Assembly (NCBI GenBank): GCA_027627225.1
Contig: CM051024.1
Span: 40,107,225 to 40,171,224 of the forward strand
Direction of reading: 5' to 3'
DNA length: 64,000 nt
Source: Congeria kusceri
Taxonomy: Eukaryota > Mollusca > Bivalvia > Myida > Dreissenidae
Shown: positions 12,146 to 24,400 of the stretch, piece by piece
Layout of the letters: every line of letters starts with the position of its first letter
Numbering within the stretch: the first letter of the stretch is position 1
The notes under the pieces: generated by a model
The model's database searches: none
Seen by the model: the letters and a program-made list of their open reading frames with translations, nothing else
What the model was told of the DNA's origin: nothing
Program-made: the position numbers and the translations under genes

Positions 12146-13489
12146 GCATATATTCTAACATGACAAGCGCAGAGTTTTCTATAGACCAAGAACAAAATTC
12201 ACCATTGTTAAACTACTAATAAACACCCCGGAAAAATAGTTCCGAAACTGTAAAATAAAGTTCGCATTGAAATTGCAGAAAATAAGGTCAGTTGATGTTA
12301 GAATCGAAATAATTTTCGCATCATTGCTTAACGGCTAATAAACAACGATCTGTCGTTCTGATGTGGTATATTAAACCACTTGGGCTAACGCCTACGCATC
12401 AGAAATCCAAATTGTTGGTTATAAGCCGATAAAAAACTCTAAATCGAAAATTATTTCTTAACTATTACACCAACTTCTTATTTGCGTTACTAGTATGCGC
12501 CTCATACATAATCAGAAGCAACTGAAAAATATCGTTTGACTAAAGCGTTTCAGTTTCAATATAAATAAGATATGCATACACATGTATTATCTCCATTGTA
12601 TGCATATAACTATTTACAGATATAAAAGCTAGTTTTCGGATAGTGTTTTTTTTTTATCATTTTCATCTGCCATGAATCATTAACAATTAGACAGGCTTTG
12701 GAACGTTGTCAACGTACTGGTAGAATTAATGCGCATTATCGGACGCATACATTAAATGTGCAACTGCTTGAAAAAGAAAGTTCACTATGTATATCGTCAT
12801 TTCACCTAGAAAGCCGTGAAGCCGTGAAATGTAAATAAGTAACCAAAACAACGCAAGGATTTTACGTTGTCTGCGTTTTTATCATATGCTTGCCCGCGAT
12901 TTTATTTCGCGCCAAGTGTTTGCCTAATCACGTGGAACGTCGTGTTGGCAAGAACTTAAACCAGCTTTGCTGGGACACAGTGAAATCTCTGCGCGGAGGT
13001 TGCAAGAAGAGTCAAAATACTGCTTAGTTGTCCAGAAAGAGAACCAAATAATGCTCGAATGTCCTGAATGAGTAACATATCATGTCCAGTTGATGAGAAT
13101 GAGTAATAAATACTGCTCCAACAACATGAAAGAGTAACAAATACAGCTCAAAAGACTCGGAAAGAGCAAAAATAATAGAGCTTAATTGTTTATGAAAAAG
13201 TAATGTGTATATTTGTTTGTTTTTTAGGATTAGTAACATTTACGCCTGAATTGTTCAGAATGAGCAAGGAATATAAATTGAGTGCTAACAAAGATTTAGA
13301 AGTATAACTTCCCTGTTATTCCTAACAAGTAACAAATATTCAGAATTTGTAACAAAATGTATATACCGCTCATATGCCCAGAATGAGAAAAAAACATGGC
13401 TTTATATCGTTCAGATTCGTAACAATATTGGTATGTTAAATAAATCTCAAGAGTTTAGTTTAATTTAAGCGTATTTATTTTTAGCTCGA
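12146..13489. other. No gene seen; repeat fragments
   Basis: A piece near 12320-12410 (CTAATAAACAACGAT, then a B box-like remnant) matches a degenerate SINE-like piece near 61885-61975. ATCTCTGCGCGG near 12990 also occurs near 10930. Confidence 0.4.
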
Positions 13490-13675
13490 TTGCATCGAAA
13501 GCCTTAGGCTTATATAGACACGATTGAGTCCGTTTCCTGGAAAGAACCAGTACTTGATGTCTTTGGAAAGATCTTGAGAACGCTGCATGAGTGGGAATGG
13601 AACCCGGGACCTCCCGGTCGCAAGACGGATACCATATCTACAACACCTCAAGAAATTGGAATGATGCATTAATTT
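13490..13675 (-). mobile_element. tRNA-derived SINE (AAGCCT...GGCTTTCGATGCA tail family)
   Basis: On the minus strand a tRNA-like head (about 13660-13580, B box GGGTTCCATTCCC) is followed by a body with ATCAAGTACTGGTTCT and a tail GGCTTTCGATGCAA. The same body occurs near 26.2 kb and 36.7 kb. Confidence 0.75.
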
Positions 13676-14279
13676 AACTCAGTTGTTTAGAATTAGCAAG
13701 GCATATAATATATGTGTTCACAATGACTAAGACATATAACACAAAGTAAGCAATGGATATAACTCAGTTGTTCATGCATTTTTCAGTTCAACTAGAAACT
13801 CGGGTGAAATGCGGTAACTGCAGCTACCGTTGCCCTCAACTAAAGGAAACTTTGTGCATCCAAAAGATTTGTCGTGACTTGCAGGATCATTTTTTTTCGT
13901 TCTGCCGCGTGTGATAATAGTTAGTGGTCAACATGCATGTGAGTTTCCCGTGGGAGCTCCAGTTTTCCACCACAATACAACAACATAATTTAACAAGTGC
14001 TGTCACTATCAAGTGGCATATGCCCCTGAATGCACTGTCATTTAGTGCGACCTTTAACACCACAATAAATCGTTGTAAATAATCGTGAATGAATAACGTA
14101 AACTTAATTATTTCAGTCAAATTGACTGCTCTGGAAAAACTTTAACCAACAATCACAAAGTTAAAAAGGGGGCAATTAATATGTAAAAAAAACAACAGAG
14201 TTATGCTGGTTGCTGTGATATTATTGGAGATATTGGCCTTTATTGATAGTATTCAAGATATTTTACATGATAAAGCATG

Positions 14280-14360
14280 TTAACCTTGGCCGGGCGGACT
14301 AACGGACGGACAGACGGACGGTTCGATTTTAATATACCCTCCTTCGGGGGCATAAAATAT
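14280..14360. repeat. End of a GGGGGCAT-terminated mollusc repeat
   Basis: ACGGACGGACAGACGGACGG leads into CCTCCTTCGGGGGCATAA, the same terminus as the element ending at 45707. Only this end is recognisable here. Confidence 0.6.
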
Positions 14361-15300
14361 TATTTAAATGTCGCGCATTCTTTTCGTCCAAAAGCAAATT
14401 GCTATAAATCAATGTAAACGGAGCACAGAACAGGCTTAGTGATCATACTAAGTTTTGTATATTTAGAAATATGGAAGTATGGTCTAGTTGTGTTAACTGT
14501 CCATGCGATTATATAATTACATTTTCCAAAACAAAACAAAAAACTAATACACTTAGTCTGATGATATATAGACACTGACAACGTTAGTTTCATAACAAAA
14601 TACGAGTAAGTGATATTAGGTCGCTAACTAAATCATCAGTATATCAATATAGACAGATGGTATACATGCCAGTTTCCGTTATTCTTTATTAATTATTAAA
14701 TCTAATAAACATGTTTTGACGGTTTTCATATTTATACGAACTCCAGCAAGTATGGATTATATAGTTATTTGTGATTTTAAATATTTTTGGTATAAAACTA
14801 TTTGCCAGAGATTTTCAATTATGAAGAGATCTTCGATTTCCAATAAGGATTTTGCCCCGCACAAAATATTGCTAACTAGATCTTTATTGTACTACCCATA
14901 TAATGAAATGCGCGGCGAAATTATGCCCCTAAGTAATGTTCACTCAAAAAAAGAAAACAATCGCCTCTTATTTTATATTTGTTATAAAAACATATGTGCA
15001 TATTTGTTTGAACAACAGAGCGCACACTCGAACAATATTGTAATTTTATAATCCGAGAAATAGACAAATCACTTGTTTCCGGTTTCGGAACGCCAACAAC
15101 AACAACAATAGTCACAAAGAACACGTTAAAATCTAGATAAAGAATTGTACAATAAAGTTCTCACATAACGTGTCCCATTTAACCATTAATTATCTGATCG
15201 TTAAATCACTGATAAGATCGACTTTGAAAGTTTATTGACAGACGCCATTGTATCTTATGTCTGTACTGACCGGCTCAACTTTCGCTTTGCGTCCACGTTG
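14361..15300. other. Upstream region of SND1, no supported gene
   Basis: A 111-codon plus-strand frame (14716-15051) and a 67-codon minus-strand frame (15124-14921) have no recognisable content and no splice support. Confidence 0.4.
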
Positions 15301-15305
15301 ACAAA

Positions 15306-15313
15306 TCACGTGA
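15306..15313. promoter_or_regulatory. Candidate E-box TCACGTGA in the SND1 promoter
   Basis: A palindromic CACGTG-core site lies 58 bases before the SND1 start codon. bHLH-type factors bind such cores, but use of this site is inference. Confidence 0.3.
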
Positions 15314-15370
15314 TCAGTTGTACCATAACTTCCTTTTTAACCTGCCACATGAACAGTACAGATTAACAGA

Positions 15371-15412
15371 ATGAGTGCGACGCCGGTTTTTCACAAAGGA
15401 GTTGTTAAATCG
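15371..15412 (+). CDS. SND1: SND1 coding exon 1
   Basis: Start codon and 14 residues ([14 protein letters not shown]); donor GTATGT at 15413. Confidence 0.9.
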
Positions 15413-18400
15413 GTATGTTTTTGGATGTATTCGATATCTATTTGAAAAATATTTGTTAAAATATCGTGTTGCAGTTTTGAATTGTTAGAAATATTTTTAG
15501 AATTTGTAAAAAAGGTCATGTTCTAAAAATGTAATGTCACATTGTTTACATTTTTAAGACCAACATATGTTTTTGTGAACAAGGTTGATATAAAAAAAAA
15601 ACGGTTACAACAAAATAACAAAAATTGTAATGTGAAATTTTATTCAAAGCCCATTTCAAATCTGGTTGGTGAGTAGTATCCGTGAACTACCAGTATCCGT
15701 GATTTGTATATTAAAAGGTGTAAAAGCTCTCCATCATTGAATGTTGAGTTTACACACATCACCTATTAACTGTTCAAAACGCAGAATAAGTTGAAGTTTC
15801 CAAAACTTCATATATTTCAAGATAATTACTTTTTTGTAAAAAAAGTTCTAAAAACAACTTAATTCCTCGTGGGGCATTCACGCGCACGTCTTTGCGAATA
15901 CGCATAAATCTATAATTCAACCCCAGTTTTTATCTTATACTTCCCTATTTTCTGTTTCCCAAGGGTGATCGCTATGTTATTCACAGAAAGCAGCAATTTT
16001 AGTATTCAAAGACCACCATCCATATATTCAACACGCATTTTTCGTGAAATAGATTTTCTAAAAACTGAAGAATTGCAATTGCAAAATGTTTACTCAAACG
16101 AAATATTAACAAACAATTGCAATTATAAAATGTTTACTCAATTATACGGCTAGTTTCGGTCAGATTTTGACAAAATTTCAATGCAGGAGGGACGTCTGCT
16201 TTGATAATAACATGGTTATCTCCCGTTTACCATCAGCAAATGTTTAAGGGGCGCCAAAGGGTCATCAAAAGACCACTTTCTGACATCCACTTATGTTAGT
16301 AGTCGCTATCAGTGCTAATCTGGCATATAATTTAATAATATTACATCATTATATGTAGGTAATATAATATAGAACAACATAGAGCAATTAAAATCTTGAG
16401 GTGTGTAGCACAAAATTCGCATTTTCAATTGAAAGGAAAAATCACTGTTACTACTAGTTGTATTACTTTAAGTAATGCCCATTGATTACCCCTTTGGTGC
16501 CCCTGATATGGAAAAAACCATATGACGTCATGACAAGATATTTACTGCCTCGTAAACAGAAGGGAGCCAAACTTTGTACTGCAGCAAGCTTTTCTTTAAA
16601 AGTATTACTTACGCGATTGAAAATAAAGAAAAACTAATAAAAAATCACTGATACTACTATTTACAGATCTATTTTCAAGCACGGTGTAGAAAGGGAATTG
16701 GTGCAAATATGGATGTGGTTAACAGACAATGCGAAATCTGTCCGTCAGTCAGACAAAAAATGTGGGTGTCAGACAAAAATTTTGACACGGTTCATTCATA
16801 TTTTATTCCCAAACAATTATCTGTATCAATTTCATGTTTAACCAAAAATTTTGACACGGTTTATTCATATTTTATGCGCAAGCAATTATCTGTATCAATT
16901 TCATGTTTAACCAAAGTATTGCATTACAGTCTTAGTCACTTGTTTAACCAAGTATTGCATTACAGTCGTAGTCACTTGTTTAACCAAAGTATTGCATTAC
17001 AGTCTTAGTCACTTGTTTAACCAAAGTATTGCATTACAGTCTTAGTCACTTGTTTAACCAAAGTATTGCATTACAGTCTTAGTCACTTGTTTAACCAAAG
17101 TATTGTATTACAGTCTTAGTCACTTTATAATATCAGTGTATATCAAGGTTTTAATATGTGGTGATGTTTAGCATAGTGGCTAGTTAATAAAAAAAATAAC
17201 AAAAAGTAAACAGAGCACACATGTTTATTTTCATACCGAATGCCATGTTACTAATATATTTACCTTAAAACAAACTATATTCATTCTCAACAGATCCTCT
17301 CAGGTGATGCGGTTGTCATCAGGGGCCAGCCAAGAGGTGGACCGCCACCGGAGAGAACACTTTGTTTCTCTAACATAACAGCCCCAAGATTAGCTAGACG
17401 GGCAAATCCAAATGTTGAGAACTCTGTCGAAACTAAAGATGAGGTAAATTTAACTGGTACTTTTCAATAATTTGTTTGCAATCACACCAGTTTATTATGT
17501 TTGCATGGAAGGATGAAGACAAATATTTTGAAAGTATCATATGATTTTGAATGAATCTATTAATGTGTCATGCTTACTAATTTCATATTCTTAGTGTAAT
17601 ATCCTAAGATTTTGGTAAAAGAAAAAAGATGTAAACAGTAAATGGTGGTTTGAATTTAGTGTAGAATATTTGTTTACCACAGCAGACAGTAAGAAATAAT
17701 AATGACCCGTATTGTTACGGGGAGCCGACAACATGTTGATTATGAATGCTCTTGAATAATTATTTTGCAGGCCTGTGCCTGGCAAGCCAGGGAGTTTCTC
17801 CGAAAGATGCTCATTGGAAAGGATGTGATGTTTACTGTGGAATACAAGACACCAGCAGCATCTAGAGAATATGGCTGCATCTACCTGCCAAAAGGTAGGC
17901 AGAGGCGTTTACTGTCATGTGTAAAATTTGAAGTTCATCGACCCGAATGAGAAGTTATTTGTGAATAGTGTTTGAAGTAGTTTTTATAGACATAACCAAG
18001 AAAATGACTTTTCGTGATGAATGAATCATGACCTTTTTGTTGCAGATATCCATAAATATTTTAGCGGTGTAAAGAAAATATCAACATGAATACTTTTTGA
18101 TTAGTGGGGAAAACCCTGGTAGTAAAGAATATATCAATTAAAATACATTTTGATCAAAGAAGAATTTATTGTTAGTAAAGAAGATATAGAGTAAATACTT
18201 TTTAATCAGCAAGAATACCTTTTATCTAGAAAAAATCGCCTTAATTAGATTTTGGTTGGTGAGAAATACATTGGTAGTGAAGAAAATATAAACTGAAATA
18301 CTTTTTGATCAGTGAGTAATTACTTGTAAGTGAAGAAAAGATCACCTGAAAAAGTATTTTAGTCGGTAAGCAATGCAAAAAACCGTGCTTAAAGCACATG

Positions 18401-21400
18401 CGTAAAGTGTTGTCCCTGATCAGCCAGTGCAGTCCGCACAGGCTGATCCAAGACGACACTTTCTGCATACAGTGGATTTGTCTTTAAAATAGACTTCCTT
18501 GAAACAGAAAATACAATAAAAGTGAAAAGTGTCATTCCAGATCTGCTTGTGCGGACTGCACAGGCTCATCCAGGACGACACTTTACGCACGTGCATTAAA
18601 ATATAAACAAAGCGAAACTCCAGTTGCGACAGCAGGAGAGAACTCGTATGAGCAGCACGAGGTCCGTTATTTATGGCAAGTGACCAATTGCCAAAAACAG
18701 GACATCACAAAACACACATGCATTAAACTGGAACGGTCAAAGCATTGGGGGTTTAAACCGGTTTATGTGAGCACGAACCTCACACTTGGCCCTGAATATT
18801 TACAAAACATGCAAGTGTATATAACAATTAACCTCATAGCATCGCCGTTCAAATTTAACAGCAATAAAAGATAATATTATTCAATTAAATTACTCAATGG
18901 CTAGATGCAAACCAGAGCAGAAGAATTGCAACTTTCTGAGGCATGATGAAATGAAACAAAAAACAAGTATCAACTACATCTCATCTTTTTATAAAAAGCT
19001 TTGAAGACATACCATCATATAGTTCAAATTTAAGATCATCGTCCGGCAATTTCAGGAAGAAGCTGTTATGTCAGGTGTAAAAATAAGCCCTGTTTTCTCA
19101 TGACACACCTCCAATTTAGTTGTTACCTGGAAGTTTCTCATTTCAGATCCCTCTGGGGAGACCAAAGAGAATGTGACAGAGCTGCTGGTAGCTGAAGGCT
19201 TGGTGGAGCTCAGGAGGATGGGACTTCGTACTGAGGAGTAAGTAGGGCCAACCTTAAAACATTGTTTGTACTGAGGAGTAAGTAGGGCCAACCTTAAAAC
19301 ATTGTTTGTACTGAGGAGTAAGTAGAGCCAACCTTAAAACATTGTTTGTACTGAGGAGTAAGTAAGGCCAACCTTAAAACATTGTTTGTACTGAGGAGTA
19401 AGTAGAGCCAACCTTAAAACATTGTTTGTACTGAGGAGTAAGTAGAGCCAACCTTAAAACATTGTTTGTACTGAGGAGTAAGTAGAGCCAACCTTAAAAC
19501 ATTGTTTGTACTGAGGAGTAAGTAGGGCCAACCTTAAAACATTGTTTGTACTGAGGAGTAAGTAGGGCCAACCTTAAAACATTGTTTGTACTGAGGAGTA
19601 AGTAGGGCCAACCTTAAAACATTGTTTGTACTGAGGAGTAAGTAAGGCCAACCTTAAAACATTGTTTGTACTGAGGAGTAAGTAGGGACAACCGTAAAAC
19701 ATTGTTTGTACTGAGGAGTAAGTAGGGCCAACCGTAAAACATTGTTTGTACTGAGGAGTAAGTAGGGCCAACCTTAAAACATTGTTTGTACTGAGGAGTA
19801 AGTAGGGCCAACCTTAAAACGTTGTTTGTACTGAGCAGTAAGTAAGGCCAACCTTAAAACATTGTTTGTACTGAGGAGTAAGTAGAGCCAACCTTAAAAC
19901 ATTGTTTGTACTGAGGAGTAAGTAGGGCCAACCTTAAAACATTGTTTGTAGTGAGGAGTAAGTAGGGCCAACCTTAAAACATTGTTTGTACTGAGGAGTA
20001 AGTAGGGCCAACCTTAAAACATTGTTTGTACTGAGGAGTAAGTAGGGCCACCCTTAAAACATTGTTTGTACTGAGGAGTAAGTAGGGCCACCCTTAAAAC
20101 ATTGTTTGTACTGAGGAGTAAGTAGGGCCAACCTTAAAACATTGTTTGTACTGAGGAGTAAGTAGGGCCAACCTTAAAACATTGTTTGTACTGAGGAGTA
20201 AGTAAGGCCAACCTTAAAACATTATTTGTACTGAGGAGTAAGTAAGGCCAACCTTAAAACATTGTTTGTACTGAGGAGTAAGTAAGGCCAACCATAAAAC
20301 ATTGTTTGTACTGAGGAGTAAGTAAGGCCAACCTTAAAACATTATTTGTACTGAGGAGTAAGTAAGGCCAACCTTAAAACATTGTTTGTACTGAGGAGTA
20401 AGTAAGGCCAACCATAAAACATTGTTTGTACTGAGGAGTAAGTCGAGCCAACCTTAAAACATTGTTTGTACTGAGGAGTAAGTTGGGCCAACCTTAAAAC
20501 ATTGTTTGTACTGAGGAGTAAGTAAGGCCAACCTTAAAACATTGTTTGTACTGAGGAGTAAGTAAGACCAACCTTAAAACATTGTTTGTACTGAGGAGTA
20601 AGTAGAGCCAACCTTAAAACATTGTTTGTACTGAGGAGTAAGTAAGGCCAACCATAAAACATTGTTTGTACTGAGGAGTAAGTAGGGCCAACCTTAAAAC
20701 ATTGTTTGTACTGAGGAGTAAGTAGGGCCAACCTTAAAACATTGTTTGTACTGAGGAGTAAGTAGAGCCAACCTTAAAACATTGTTTGTACTGAGGAGTA
20801 AGTAGAGCCAACCTTAAAACATTGTTTGTACTGAGGAGTAAGTAGGGCCAACCTTAAAACATTGTTTGTACTGAGGAGTAAGTAAGTCCAACCTTAAAAC
20901 ATTATTTGTACTGAGGAGTAAGTAAGGCCAACCTTAAAACATTGTTTGTACTGAGGAGTAAGTAAGGCCAAACATAAAACATTGTTTGTACTGAGGAGTA
21001 AGTAGAGCCAACCTTAAAACATTGTTTGTACTGAGGAGTAAGTAAGGCCAACCATAAAACATTGTTTGTACTGAGGAGTAAGTAGAGCCAACCTTAAAAC
21101 ATTGTTTGTACTGAGGAGTAAGTAGGGCCAACCTTAAAACATTGTTTGTACTGAGGAGTAAGTAAGGCCAACCTTAAAACATTATTTGTACTGAGGAGTA
21201 AGTAAGGCCAACCTTAAAACATTGTTTGTACTGAGGAGTAAGTAAGGCCAACCATAAAACATTGTTTGTACTGAGGAGTAAGTAGAGCCAACCTTAAAAC
21301 ATTGTTTGTACTGAGGAGTAAGTAAGGCCAACCATAAAACATTGTTTGTACTGAGGAGTAAGTAGGGCCAACCTTAAAACATTGTACTGAGGAGTAAGTA

Positions 21401-24400
21401 TGGCCAACCTTAAAACATTGTTTGTACTGAGGAGTAAGTAAGGCCAACCTTAAAACATTGTTTGTACTGAGGAGTAAGTAGAGCCAACCTTAAAACATTG
21501 TTTGTACTGAGGAGTAAGTATGGCCAACCTTAAAACATTGTTTGTACTGAGGAGTAAGTAGAGCCAACCTTAAAACATTGTTTGTACTGAGGAGTAAGTA
21601 GAGCCAACCTTAAAACATTGTTTGTACTGAGGAGTAAGTAAGGCCTACCTTAAAACATTGTTTGTACTGAGGAGTAAGTAGAGCCAACCTTAAAACATTG
21701 TTTGTACTGAGGAGTAAGTAGAGCCAACCTTAAAACATTGTTTGTACTGAGGAGTAAGTAGGGCCAACCTTAAAACATTGTTTGTACTGAGGAGTAAGTA
21801 GGGCCAACCTTAAAACATTGTTTGTACTGAGGAGTAAGTAGAGCCAACCTTAAAACATTGTTTGTACTGAGGAGTAAGTAGAGCTAACCTTAAAACATTG
21901 TTTGTACTGAGGAGTAAGTAGGGCCAACCTTAAAACATTGTACTGAGGAGTAAGTAGGGCCAACCTTAAAACATTGTACTGAGGAGTAAGTAGGGCCAAC
22001 CTTAAAACATTGTTTGTACTGAGGAGTAAGTAGAGCCAACCTTAAAACATTGTTTGTACTGAGGAGTAAGTAAGGCCAACCATAAAACATTGTTTGTACT
22101 GAGGAGTAAGTAGAGCCAACCTTAAAACATTGTACTGAGGAGTAAGTAGGGCCAACCTTAAAACATTGTACTGAGGAGTAAGTAAGGCCAACCTTAAAAC
22201 ATTGTTTGTACTGAGGAGTAAGTAAGGCCAACCATAAAACATTGTTTGTACTGAGGAGTAAGTAGAGCCAACCTTAAAACATTGTACTGAGGAGTAAGTA
22301 GAGCCAACCTTAAAACATTGTACTGAGGAGTAAGTAGGGCCAACCTTAAAACATTGTACTGAGGAGTAAGTAAGGCCAACCTTAAAACATTGTTTGTACT
22401 GAGGAGTAAGTAAGGCCAACCATAAAACATTGTACTGAGGAGTAAGTAGAGCCAACCTTAAAACATTGTACTGAGGAGTAAGTAGAGCCAACCTTAAAAC
22501 ATTGTACTGAGGAGTAAGTAAGGCCAACCATAAAACATTGTTTGTACTGAGGAGTAAGTAGAGCTAACCTTAAAACATTGTTTGTACTGGGGAGTAAGTA
22601 GGGCCAACCTTAAAACATTGTACTGAGGAGTAAGTAAGGCCAACCTTAAAACATTGTTTGTACTGAGGAGTAAGTAAGGCCAACCATAAAACATTGTACT
22701 GAGGAGTAAGTAGAGCCAACCTTAAAACATTGTACTGAGGAGTAAGTAGAGCCAACCTTAAAACATTGTACTGAGGAGTAAGTAAGGCCAACCATAAAAC
22801 ATTGTTTGTACTGAGGAGTAAGTAGGGCCAACCTTAAAACATTGTACTGAGGAGTAAGTAGGGCCAACCTTAAATGTACTGAGGAGTAAGTAAGGCCAAC
22901 CATAAAACATTGTTTGTACTGAGGAGTAAGTAGAGCCAACCTTAAAACATTGTTTGTACTGAGGAGTAAGTAGGGCCAACCTTAAAACATTGTTTGTACT
23001 GCGGAGTAAGTAGGGCCAACCTTAAAACATTGTTTGTACTGAGGAGTAAGTAGAGCCAACCTTAAAACATTGTTTGTACTGAGGAGTAAGTAGGGCCAAC
23101 CTTAAAACATTGTTTGTACTGAGGAGTAAGTAGGGCCAACCTTAAAACATTGTTTGTACTGAGGAGTAAGTAGGGCCAACCTTAAAACATTGTTTGTGCT
23201 GAGGAGTAAGTAGAGCCAACCTTAAAACATTGTTTGTACTGAGGAGTAAGTAAGGCCAACCTTAAAACATTGTTTGTACTGAGGAGTAAGTAGAGCCAAC
23301 CTTAAAACATTGTTTGTACTGAGGAGTAAGTAGAGCCAACCTTAAAACATTGTTTGTACTGAGGAGTAAGTATGGCCAACCTTAAAACATTGTTTGTACT
23401 GAGGAGTAAGTAAGGCCAACCTTAAAACATTGTTTGTACTGCGGAGTAAGTAGGGCCAACCTGAAAACATTGTTTGTACTGAGGAGTAAGTAGGGCCAAC
23501 CTTAAAACATTGTTTGTACTGAGGAGTAAGTAGGGCCAACCTTAAAACATTGTTTGTACTGAGGAGTAAGTAGAGCCAACCTTAAAACATTGTTTGTACT
23601 GAGGAGTAAGTAGGGCCAACCTTAAAACATTGTTTGTACTGAGGAGTAAGTAAGGCCAACCTTAAAACATTGTTTGTACTGAGGAGTAAGTAGGGCCAAC
23701 CTTAAAACATTGTTTGTACTGAGGAGTAAGTAGGGCCAACCTTAAAACATTGTTTGTACTGAGGAGTAAGTAGGGCCAACCTTAAAACATTGTTTGTACT
23801 GAGGAGTAAGTAGAGCCAACCTTAAAACATTGTTTGTACTGAGGAGTAAGTAGGGCCAACCTTAAAACATTGTTTGTACTGAGGAGTAAGTAAGGCCAAC
23901 CTTAAAACATTTTTTGTACTGAGGAGTAAGTAGGGCCAACCTTAAAACATTGTTTGTACTGAGGAGTAAGTAGGGCCAACCTTAAAACATTGTTTGTACT
24001 GAGGAGTAAGTAGAGCCAACCTTAAAACATTGTTTGTGCTGAGGAGTAAGTAGGGCCAACCTTAAAACGTTGTTTGTACTGAGGAGTAAGTAAGGCCAAC
24101 CTTAAAACATTGTTTGTACTGAGGAGTAAGTCGAGCCAACCTTAAAACATTGTTTGTACTGAGGAGTAAGTAGAGCCAACCTTAAAACATTGTTTGTACT
24201 GAGGAGTAAGTAAGGCCAACCTTAAAACATTGTTTGTACTGAGGAGTAAGTAAGGCCAACCTTAAAACATTGTTTGTACTGCGGAGTGAGTAGGGCCAAC
24301 CTTAAAACATTGTTTGTACTGAGGAGTAAGTACAACTGTAAGGCCAACCTTAAAACATCGTTCGTTGTCCATTGCCTGCCCAAGGTTGCTGGTACCTGGT

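Noticed and set aside
14921..15124. Possible signal-peptide exon (MFFVTIVVVVGVPKP) for the minus-strand membrane gene
   Set aside because: No credible donor follows and it lies 7 kb away with no linking exons.
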